Origin: JBIOYL01 sp044870185
Lineage (GTDB): Bacteria > Actinomycetota > CALGFH01
Assembly (NCBI GenBank): GCA_044870185.1
Contig: JBIOYL010000373.1
Span: 1 to 14,302, forward strand
Reading direction: 5' to 3'
DNA: 14,302 nucleotides
Shown: in pieces, positions 1-5,466 of the stretch
Numbering within the stretch: the first letter of the stretch is position 1
Layout of the letters: each line of letters begins with the position of its first letter
Translations under genes and position numbers: made by a program
Notes under the pieces: model-generated
What the model saw: the letters and a program-made list of their open reading frames with translations, nothing else
Database searches by the model: none
Told to the model about the DNA's origin: nothing

Positions 1-63
1 GTCGCTGGAACGCACCAGCGCCACCGCGTCACGACGGAACTCGGCTGGGTAGATACGTGCCAT
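1..63 (-). CDS. IS3-family transposase OrfA, N-terminal 21 codons only
   Basis: The minus strand from position 63 encodes MARIYPAEFRRDAVALVRSS followed by D and then leaves the window. This is the typical beginning of the small helix-turn-helix OrfA protein of IS3/IS911-type elements, where a basic YPxEFRRxAVxLVR segment opens the DNA-binding domain. OrfA normally binds the IS ends and is joined to the DDE catalytic OrfB by a programmed frameshift. Only the N-terminus can be seen, so I cannot say whether the element is intact. The start codon is ATG; upstream GGGGAGG about 6 bases away is a plausible ribosome site. Confidence 0.75.
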   Translation of the reverse strand, partial: MARIYPAEFRRDAVALVRSSD

Positions 64-121
64 CCCGAACCTCCCCGTGGGCCGTCCTGCCCACTGTCAA
101 GGTGTCCGGGAAACCGGGTCA
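1..121 (-). mobile_element. End of an IS3-family insertion sequence (partial, runs off left edge)
   Basis: Reading leftward, an OrfA-like start (position 63) lies 58 bases inside a sequence that begins TGACCCGGTTTCCCGGACAC at about position 121. IS3-family elements typically begin with TG and place orfA some 50-60 bases from the terminal inverted repeat, so this spacing fits. The terminal base is inferred from the TG start and could be off by a base or two. The other end, the target duplication and orfB lie outside the window. The element has landed just downstream of trxB, where trxA normally sits in this cluster. Confidence 0.7.
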
Positions 122-208
122 ACTCCAGGGTGGGGCGAGGTGGGCGAGGCGGCCGGCCAGCCAGGCCAGGACCGTGGCGGGCAGCGACGAGCGCGGGCAG
201 TATGCCAT
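119..208 (-). CDS. Short ORF (29 codons) truncated by the IS end; remnant or leader peptide
   Basis: An ATG at 208 is preceded by a perfect AAGGAGG (225-219) with 10 bases between, and encodes 29 residues beginning MAYCPRSSLPATVLAWLAG. The stop codon TGA (121-119) is the first triplet of the inferred IS end, so the frame is closed by the insertion and the original gene may have been longer. The product is not thioredoxin: there is no WCGPC motif and the N-terminus does not resemble TrxA. The ribosome site is half buried in the hairpin at 209-260. It is either the broken 5' end of a gene whose rest lies beyond the IS, or not a gene. Confidence 0.3.
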   Translation of the reverse strand: MAYCPRSSLPATVLAWLAGRLAHLAPPWS

Positions 209-260
209 GGGGACCAGACCTCCTTGGCAGGCATTGCACCTTGCCGATGGTCTGGTCCCC
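209..260 (-). terminator. Strong hairpin downstream of trxB: terminator or ribosome-site-hiding element
   Basis: GGGGACCAGACC (209-220) and GGTCTGGTCCCC (249-260) are a perfect 12-bp inverted repeat around a 28-base centre that can form a second bulged stem (GGC/GCC plus AGG/CCT). It starts 55 bases beyond the trxB stop. No T-run follows, which is common for high-GC actinobacterial terminators. On the minus strand the 3' arm ends exactly one base before the ATG at 208 and contains the last two bases of AAGGAGG, so it could instead block translation of the short ORF. The structure is certain; the role is not. Confidence 0.55.
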
Positions 261-315
261 GTCAACCTACGGGCGCACGGAGCATCACGGACACCCTCAT
301 TGAGGCGGCCCGCGG

Positions 316-1287
316 TCACTCCCAGTTGTCGGTGCTGGCGCCAGAGTCGTGGCCGTGCGCCTCAAGCCACCGCTCGGCGTCGATGGCGGCGGCGCAGCCG
401 GTGCCCGCGGCGGTGACGGCCTGCCGATAGGTGTGGTCGACCACGTCGCCGGCGGCGAAGACCCCGTCCACGCTGGTGGCCGTGGTCGGCGGGTTGGGGG
501 TGACGATGTAGCCCGCCGGGTCGAGCCTGACCTGGCCTGCGAACAGGTCGGTGTTCGGTGTGTGGCCAATGGCGATGAACACCCCGGCCACCGGCAGCTC
601 GGTCTCCCCGCCGTCGGCGACGCTGCGCAGGCGCACTCCCGTCACGGTTTGGCCGCCGAGGACCTCGACGACGGTCGAGTTCCAGACGAAGTCGATCTTG
701 GGGTTCGCGAAGGCGCGGTCCTGCATGACCTTGGAGGCGCGCAGTCGGTCGCGGCGGTGCACGACCGTCACCTTGGTAGCAAACCGGGTGAGGAAGATCG
801 CCTCCTCGAGCGCGGAGTCGCCTCCCCCCACCACGATCAGCGGGCGGTCCCGGTAGAAGAACCCGTCGCAGGTGGCGCAGGTCGACACCCCCCGGCCGAG
901 GTACCGCCGCTCGGACTCCAGGCCGAGCATCTTGGCCTTCGCGCCGGTCGAGACGATGAGCGTCTTGCCGCTGTACTCCTCGTCGTCCAACCAGACATGC
1001 AACGGCGGACCGGACAGATCGACCTTGGTCGCGTCGGCGGTTACGAACTCAGCCCCGAAGCGCTCGGCCTGCTCGCGCATCTTGCCCATCAGCTCCGGAC
1101 CGAGGATGCCGGTCGGGAAGCCGGGGTAGTTCTCGACTTCCGTGGTGAGCATGAGCTGCCCGCCCGCCTCCGTTCCCTCGATCACCAGGGGCTTCAGGTT
1201 GGCGCGGGCCGCGTACAGCGCAGCGGTCAGCCCAGCGGGTCCAGAGCCGAGGATCAGCACCGGAGCAGTCGTGCGAGGGGTGGTCAT
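316..1287 (-). CDS. trxB: Thioredoxin reductase (NADPH, FAD-dependent)
   Basis: This 323-residue cytoplasmic flavoprotein passes electrons from NADPH to thioredoxin. The FAD-binding GSGPAG is at residues 14-19, the redox-active CATC at 137-140 followed by DG, the NADPH-binding GGGDSA at 154-159, HRRDRLRA at 178-185, and the C-terminal FAD motif FAAGD near 277-281. Length is normal for the low-molecular-weight bacterial class. The frame stays open far upstream to about 1800, but similarity starts at the ATG at 1287, with AGGAG about 13 bases before it. A SigR/SigH-type promoter lies 46-71 bases upstream. In related genomes trxA follows directly; here a hairpin and an IS end follow, so its thioredoxin partner must be encoded elsewhere or beyond the IS. 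Confidence 0.97.
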   Translation of the reverse strand: MTTPRTTAPVLILGSGPAGLTAALYAARANLKPLVIEGTEAGGQLMLTTEVENYPGFPTGILGPELMGKMREQAERFGAEFVTADATKVDLSGPPLHVWLDDEEYSGKTLIVSTGAKAKMLGLESERRYLGRGVSTCATCDGFFYRDRPLIVVGGGDSALEEAIFLTRFATKVTVVHRRDRLRASKVMQDRAFANPKIDFVWNSTVVEVLGGQTVTGVRLRSVADGGETELPVAGVFIAIGHTPNTDLFAGQVRLDPAGYIVTPNPPTTATSVDGVFAAGDVVDHTYRQAVTAAGTGCAAAIDAERWLEAHGHDSGASTDNWE

Positions 1288-1332
1288 GACGGCAGGTTGT
1301 CTCCTGAGGTGAAATCGATGCACCGTTGTGCC

Positions 1333-1358
1333 AACGGATTCTTCCATACCCGTATTCC
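1333..1358 (-). promoter_or_regulatory. SigR/SigH-type (thiol-stress) promoter of trxB
   Basis: The minus strand reads GGAAT (1358-1354), exactly 18 bases, then GTT (1335-1333). This is the published consensus GGAAT-N18-GTT of Streptomyces SigR and the closely similar one of mycobacterial SigH, both of which control trxB. Transcription would start near 1325, giving a leader of about 38 bases. The match and spacing are seen directly; the assignment is inferred, because no SigR/SigH gene or RsrA-type anti-sigma gene is in the window. Confidence 0.75.
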
Positions 1359-1522
1359 AAACGACGGGCCGCTGTCGGAGGTATGGGGCGGCTGGCCACA
1401 GGTGCGGCCCGGCTGGCCGCGGGCAGCCCGCTGAGACGGGCACGCTCGTCGCCTGCGGTTCGTACGGTCGCAGCCGGGCGGGGTGGGCACAAGTGTCACC
1501 ATGCTCGTACCCTTGAAGGACG

Positions 1523-2017
1523 ATGACCGCCGACCAGACCGAGCTCGTCCCAAGGTGCGTCAACCACCCGGACGTCGAGACCAGGCTAACCTGCTCGAAC
1601 TGTGGCGACCCGATCTGCCCGAAGTGCATGGTCTCGACGCCTGTCGGGCAGAAGTGCCCACGGTGCGCACGCCAGCCTGGACGGGCACGCGGCACCCCGA
1701 CCGCAGCGCTGGCCCTGCGGGCCTTCGGCGCCGGCCTCGCCGCTGCGGCGGCTGGCGCACTCCTGCTCAGCGTCGTGCCGCGCATTGGGTTCTTCATCAT
1801 CGCGCTCGCCTATGGGTACGCCGTCGGGTCGGCCACCCGCTGGGGCGCCCGCCGGCGCACCCACCAGACGTTCGGAATCGTCGCCGTCGCCGCGCTCGTG
1901 GTCGGGTTGGCCGCCGTCTCCGCCATCCGGGGCCTCTCGCCGCTGTCGCCGGCGCTCCTGCTCGACTACGTCCTGGGTGGTGTGATCGCCTACCTGCGGG
2001 CGAGCGGGATCTGGTGA
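1523..2017 (+). CDS. B-box-type zinc-ribbon membrane protein, function unknown
   Basis: A 164-residue protein with a cytoplasmic-type zinc-binding head and a membrane tail. The head has Cys/His at C12, H15, C24, C27, C32, C35, C45 and C48, the arrangement found at the N-terminus of many actinobacterial rhomboid proteases. Residues 61-159 hold about four hydrophobic segments (roughly 61-83, 89-104, 117-135, 145-159). There is no GxSG motif or catalytic His, so it is not a rhomboid protease. It runs opposite to its neighbours, back to back with trxB and tail to tail with the anti-sigma gene. A TACCCT -10-like hexamer (1508-1513) and GAAGGACG just before the ATG are weak expression signals. No function is proposed. 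Confidence 0.8.
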   Translation: MTADQTELVPRCVNHPDVETRLTCSNCGDPICPKCMVSTPVGQKCPRCARQPGRARGTPTAALALRAFGAGLAAAAAGALLLSVVPRIGFFIIALAYGYAVGSATRWGARRRTHQTFGIVAVAALVVGLAAVSAIRGLSPLSPALLLDYVLGGVIAYLRASGIW

Positions 2018-2035
2018 CGGTCGGGCGTCGTCACC
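2013..2035. terminator. Hairpin between convergent genes, probable bidirectional terminator
   Basis: GGTGACG (2013-2019) and CGTCACC (2029-2035) form a perfect 7-bp stem, extendable by a G-T pair, with a loop of about 8-9 bases. It includes the TGA stop of the zinc-ribbon gene and lies about 50 bases beyond the stop of the anti-sigma gene, so it could end transcription from both sides. No T-run is present. Confidence 0.45.
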
Positions 2036-2086
2036 CGTCCGATGGGGTCCTACGGTCCTGCACTGGGCCGGTGAGCGGCACAGGTC

Positions 2087-2905
2087 TCATGCTGGGCCGG
2101 TGGGTGGCACCCGGCAAGACCCGTCCGGGAAGCTCCAGAGCTGCATGCGGCCCGGCTGGCTGTCGTCGACCGTGACCAGCACGATGGCCGCACGGCCGCC
2201 GATCCGTGTTGAGATGAAGTAGCTGGGCCGTATCGACGGGCCGGCGCGCTTCCGTACCTGGTCGATACAGGCCGGCTGGTCCACGGCCGCCGGCTGCTCC
2301 TGACCCTGAACTTTGGGTGCCGCGCCGCCGGGGATCTCCGTCCGGGGTCCGGTGGACTGGGCGCCCGCCCCTGCCGGCCCGGTTGCCCCCGCCACCGGCC
2401 CGGTTGCCTGCTGCAGCCGACCAGCAAGCGCGTCCCGCACCTGGCCGAGCGAGGCGTAATCGCCACCCAGAGAGCGGATGGACAGGCTGGCCCTGCTGGC
2501 CGGCGGAGCGGCTTGCTTCGCCGTCACCGATCCGGACGCCGCCGGTCCGCCGGCGTTGCGGAGGGCGCCGTAGAGCCCCGCAGCCAGCAGGAGGACGGCC
2601 GCCGCCGCCGCGCCCCAGACCGCCCCTCGCCCTGAGCGGGCGCCCTGGCGCCGGGGCGAGAGCCGGGCCGCCTCCCGGCCGACGGCCTCGGCCAGCCGCT
2701 CGTGGAAACCGGCCGGCAGTTCGGGCTCGGGGAGCCTGGCGAGCTGCCGACGCACCGACTCGAGCCGCCCCACCACGGCCGTGCAGCCCGCGCAGGCGGC
2801 CAGATGCGCCTCGACCCGGGACCGGGCGTCGCCGCCCACATCGCCTGCCTGCCAGGCGGCGAGCTCCTCGCGGTCGGGATGGTCGGGACGGTCGGGCACC
2901 GGCAC
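2087..2905 (-). CDS. rsmA: Membrane-bound zinc anti-sigma factor (RsmA-like) for the adjacent ECF sigma factor
   Basis: A 272-residue protein expected to hold the upstream ECF sigma factor inactive at the membrane. The N-terminal cytoplasmic domain carries the zinc anti-sigma motif H34-x3-C38-x2-C41. One transmembrane helix lies near residues 93-116. The rest is extracytoplasmic: a Pro/Gly/Ala-rich stretch to about 210, then a small domain with cysteines C213 and C264. The GTG start at 2905 shares its G with the TAG stop of the sigma gene, so translation is probably coupled. The symbol rests on position (sigM-rsmA-trxB order) rather than a sequence search. The anti-sigma role is strongly supported; the signal sensed is unknown. 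Confidence 0.88.
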   Translation of the reverse strand: MPVPDRPDHPDREELAAWQAGDVGGDARSRVEAHLAACAGCTAVVGRLESVRRQLARLPEPELPAGFHERLAEAVGREAARLSPRRQGARSGRGAVWGAAAAAVLLLAAGLYGALRNAGGPAASGSVTAKQAAPPASRASLSIRSLGGDYASLGQVRDALAGRLQQATGPVAGATGPAGAGAQSTGPRTEIPGGAAPKVQGQEQPAAVDQPACIDQVRKRAGPSIRPSYFISTRIGGRAAIVLVTVDDSQPGRMQLWSFPDGSCRVPPTGPA

Positions 2906-3576
2906 TACTCCTGGCTGTTGGGTGGACGCTCATCCGATTCGGACGAACGGTGAGCGCGTTCGGTTCCCAGGCCGGAGACGACCCGGAGCTGCGGCCGGTC
3001 GGAACCCTGCCGGTCGGAACCCTGCCGGTCCGGCAGCCCGCCGCCGAGCAGGTCGGCCAAGGCCAGCCGGCCGCGGTACACCCGGCTCTTCACTGTGCCG
3101 ACCGGCACGCCGAGGATCTCGGCGACCTCCGCGTACGGCAGCTTGACCAGATCACAAAGCACCACCGCGACCCGGAAGTCGTCGGGGATGCGGGCCAGGG
3201 CGGACTGCACGGCGACCGTGCTCGTCACTGTCTCGCCCGGGTCGCCGGTCTGGGCGGCAAGGCCGGCGTCCTCAGGATCGAGCGGAGTGGTCCGCGTCCG
3301 GCCCCGTCGGCGAGCCTGGTCGGTCGCCGCATTGACCGCGATGCGGTAGAGCCAGGTCGAGAAGGCAGCTGTGTGGCGGTACCCCGACGCGCCTCGCAGC
3401 ACCGCCAGGAAGGCATCCTGGGTGGCATCCTGCGCATCCTCCCGGTTGCCGAGCAGACGCAGGCAAACCCCGTAGACACGCTGCTCGTGGCGCCGCATCA
3501 GCTCGGCGAAGGCAAAGCGGTCACCGCTCAGGTGGGCGGCAAGCAGCGCCCCATCGTCGAGCCCGGACCCGGTCAC
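2905..3576 (-). CDS. sigM: ECF-family RNA polymerase sigma factor (SigM-like)
   Basis: A 223-residue alternative sigma factor. Region 2 spans about residues 17-90 (core-binding and -10 recognition, including REDAQDATQDAFLAVL and FSTWLYRIAVNAATDQ). Region 4, about 125-175, is a helix-turn-helix (LPYAEVAEILGVPVGTVKSR) that reads the -35 element. About 45 extra C-terminal residues are low-complexity and hydrophilic and include a duplicated DRQGS unit. The GTG start at 3576 overlaps the pseudokinase stop in a GTGA, and the TAG stop overlaps the anti-sigma start, so the three genes form one coupled transcript. SigM is assigned from the mviN-sigM-rsmA-trxB order known in mycobacteria; the ECF class is certain, the exact orthology inferred. 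Confidence 0.92.
   Translation of the reverse strand: MTGSGLDDGALLAAHLSGDRFAFAELMRRHEQRVYGVCLRLLGNREDAQDATQDAFLAVLRGASGYRHTAAFSTWLYRIAVNAATDQARRRGRTRTTPLDPEDAGLAAQTGDPGETVTSTVAVQSALARIPDDFRVAVVLCDLVKLPYAEVAEILGVPVGTVKSRVYRGRLALADLLGGGLPDRQGSDRQGSDRPQLRVVSGLGTERAHRSSESDERPPNSQE
2996..3025. repeat. 15-bp tandem duplication inside the sigma factor gene
   Basis: CGGTCGGAACCCTGC occurs twice head to tail (2996-3010 and 3011-3025), with a partial third copy after it. The period is a multiple of three, so it adds DRQGS units to the low-complexity C-terminal tail of the sigma factor without breaking the frame. Confidence 0.9.
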
Positions 3577-5099
3577 GACAGCAAGGCGACCTCGTCGACC
3601 TCGGCCCGGTAGCCCCCGCCGGCTGCTACCGGCAGGCTCGTGAACCACACCAGGTAGTAGCGGTGCGGGCCGCCCGGCAGGCGCAGCGTAGTCTGCTGCG
3701 CGAGCGCCTGAGAAGCGGCGAGCTGCTGCCAGCCGGCGAAGCTGTCCGGCATCTGGTCGGCGGCATACACGGCCGCTTGGCCGCCGGGGGTGTTGAGCGT
3801 GATCCGCAGGGTTCGCGCCGCCCGGGGGCTCCCCAGGTCGACCACGAGCCCGACCCCGGGCTTCAGGTTGCCGGCGTTGGGCCGGGTGTAGGTCTCCGTC
3901 CTCCAGAACGTCGCCGGGTCGCCGTCGACGGCCTTGCCCGTGTTGGCGTTGTTCTCCTGGCCGTCCTGTGAGTACGGGTCGTAGGCGCTGGCGGCGGCGA
4001 TCGGAAGCGGCCGGCCGGCCGGGGTGCTCTCCGGCGCCGACGCCACGGGAGGCTGCTTGCCGATCGTGAGCGGGCCGATGCTGATCGGGCGGCGGGCCAT
4101 GCTGAGCCCGATGACCACGAGCACCGCGGCGATGCCGACCAGGAGCAGCGTCCAGCCGAGCCAGCGGCCCTCGTGGCGAATGAAGCCGGGCTCGGGCATG
4201 GCGGGCTCGGTGGGCGCGGGCCGGGCCGGCGCGAACACGCTGGTGGCCGGTTCGCCGTCGTCGGCGGCGGCGAACCGGGCCAGCGCCGACGCCATGGTCT
4301 GAGCAGTCGGGTAGCGAGCGGCCGGGTCCTTGGCCATCGCCTTGACCACGATGGCGTCCAGCTCGCGGGGCACGCCGGCCCGGACCGAGCGTGGCGAGAT
4401 CGGGTTGGAGGAGGCGGCCGCGATCGCGCTGGCCACCCCCAGGCCGGGCTTGTATGGCGGTCGGCCGGTGAGCATCTCGTACAGGCACACGCCCAGGCTG
4501 TACACGTCGGCCCGGCCGTTCAGCTCCTGGCCGCGGACCTGCTCGGGGATCAGGTAGCTCGTGCCGAGGAGCTCGCCGGTGCGGACCAGGTCCTCGTCGG
4601 TGGCGGCTTGGGCGATGGCGAAGTCACTGACCTTCACCGTGCCATCCTGGGTGAACAGGATGTTGCCCGGCTTCAGGTTGCCGTGGACCACGCCAGCGTG
4701 GTGGGCGTAGTCGAGGGCCAGCGCGATCTCGATAGCCAGCCGCGCGGCCCGGGCCGGGGACAGGGCTCCCTGCCGGGCAAGCAGCTCCTGCAGGCTCGGG
4801 CCGTCGACCCGCTCCATCACGATGTAGGCGACGCCGTCTTGCTCGCCGGTGTCGTACAGGGCGACGATGTTCGGGTGGGTGAGCCGGGCCGCGTTGACCG
4901 CCTCCTGGTGGAAGCTCGACTGCAGGGCCGGGTCGGAGGCGAGCTCGGGCTGCAGCACCTTGATCACGACATCGCGTCCGAGGACGCGGTCATGGCCCAG
5001 CCAGACGCTGGTCAGCTTTCCGGATGCGAGCGGCTCGCTGAGCTCGTAGCGCTCGGCGAGAAGGCGGGGTAGACCGGAGCCGACTTGCGGCATGCTCAT
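3573..5099 (-). CDS. Membrane pseudokinase with extracellular discoidin-like (F5/8 type C) domain
   Basis: A 508-residue protein: kinase-like domain about 18-276, Pro-rich linker, one transmembrane helix about 314-335, and an extracellular beta-rich domain about 366-508 resembling F5/8 type C (AVDGDPATFWRTE, VVDLGSPRAARTLRITL). Key kinase positions are altered: the HRD motif reads H139-G140-N141, so the catalytic aspartate is replaced; DFG reads DFA (159-161); the glycine loop is degraded (LASGKLTSVW); APE reads IPE. K47, E66 and N146 remain. It is therefore predicted to bind partners rather than phosphorylate. In M. tuberculosis the same kinase-TM-ectodomain module is fused to MurJ (Rv3910) and, when phosphorylated by PknB, recruits FhaA. 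The start could be 5099 or 5093; neither has a clear ribosome site. Confidence 0.9.
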   Translation of the reverse strand: MSMPQVGSGLPRLLAERYELSEPLASGKLTSVWLGHDRVLGRDVVIKVLQPELASDPALQSSFHQEAVNAARLTHPNIVALYDTGEQDGVAYIVMERVDGPSLQELLARQGALSPARAARLAIEIALALDYAHHAGVVHGNLKPGNILFTQDGTVKVSDFAIAQAATDEDLVRTGELLGTSYLIPEQVRGQELNGRADVYSLGVCLYEMLTGRPPYKPGLGVASAIAAASSNPISPRSVRAGVPRELDAIVVKAMAKDPAARYPTAQTMASALARFAAADDGEPATSVFAPARPAPTEPAMPEPGFIRHEGRWLGWTLLLVGIAAVLVVIGLSMARRPISIGPLTIGKQPPVASAPESTPAGRPLPIAAASAYDPYSQDGQENNANTGKAVDGDPATFWRTETYTRPNAGNLKPGVGLVVDLGSPRAARTLRITLNTPGGQAAVYAADQMPDSFAGWQQLAASQALAQQTTLRLPGGPHRYYLVWFTSLPVAAGGGYRAEVDEVALLS

Positions 5100-5144
5100 T
5101 GGCGAAGCAGCGGGGTGTTGGACCCCTGGGATCGCGACAGGCGA

Positions 5145-5150
5145 AGTCTA
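5145..5150 (-). promoter_or_regulatory. Possible -10 element for the pseudokinase-sigma-anti-sigma operon
   Basis: TAGACT on the minus strand matches the TAnnnT form of actinobacterial -10 elements and lies 46 bases before the start codon at 5099. No convincing -35 is present. A promoter here would let the pseudokinase, sigma and anti-sigma genes be expressed apart from murJ, which ends 368 bases upstream. Confidence 0.3.
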
Positions 5151-5187
5151 GCAGGCGCTTCGGCATCGGCGTGGGCTACCAGTTCTG

Positions 5188-5205
5188 TGGTTTCACGTGA
5201 AACCA
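5188..5205. other. parS centromere-like site (ParB binding)
   Basis: TGGTTTCACGTGAAACCA is a perfect 18-bp palindrome containing the full 14-base parS core GTTTCACGTGAAAC (5190-5203), which is conserved across bacteria and used by Streptomyces and mycobacteria. ParB loads here to organise and segregate the origin region. It lies in the gap between murJ and the pseudokinase gene. Only one copy is seen in the window; others would be expected nearby. Confidence 0.9.
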
Positions 5206-5340
5206 GGGCGTGGATCGGTGCGCCTGGACGCGAGGCTGCCGCGCTCTCGCCAGGGCTGGGCCCGGTCGCAGCGGCCGTCGCCGGCCGCCGTCGCCGCCCG
5301 CTGCCGCTGGCCGCCCGCCCCGCCGTCGCGACTGGCCGCG

Positions 5341-5428
5341 CCCGCCACGGCTGCCCGCCATGCCCGCCACGGCTGCCCGCCATGCCCGCCACGGCTGCCC
5401 GCCGCGCCCGCCACGGCTGCCCGCCGTC
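5341..5428. repeat. 22-bp tandem repeat, four copies, in the murJ-pseudokinase gap
   Basis: Four copies of a unit beginning CCCGCCACGGCTGCCCGCC start at 5341, 5363, 5385 and 5407. They differ only in the last three bases (ATG, ATG, GCG, GTC). The 22-base period is not a multiple of three, which argues against a coding role. The whole gap 5100-5466 otherwise holds parS and a possible -10 element; the ORFs across it are low-complexity by-products of GC-rich sequence. Confidence 0.9.
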
Positions 5429-5466
5429 GCCGCCTGCCGCCCGCCGCCCGCCGCCCGCCGCTGCGC

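Noticed and set aside
1288..1800. Upstream extension of the trxB frame to about 494 codons
   Set aside because: Similarity starts at the ATG at 1287, and the extension covers the SigR/SigH-type promoter and is antisense to the zinc-ribbon gene.
2070..2110. Two imperfect copies of CTGGGCCGGTG near the anti-sigma gene end
   Set aside because: Short, imperfect and GC-rich; not distinguishable from chance, and partly inside the coding sequence.
3577..4488. N-terminal extension of the sigma factor frame
   Set aside because: It overlaps the pseudokinase gene in another frame; the ECF fold begins at the GTG at 3576, which overlaps the pseudokinase stop as a normal coupled start.
5176..5370. 64-codon ORF in the murJ-pseudokinase gap
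   Set aside because: Its N-terminal part is generated by the 22-bp repeat, it has no ribosome site and the rest is low-complexity.
5341..5428. Repeats considered as a CRISPR array
   Set aside because: The 22-bp units are directly adjacent without spacers, and no cas genes are present.
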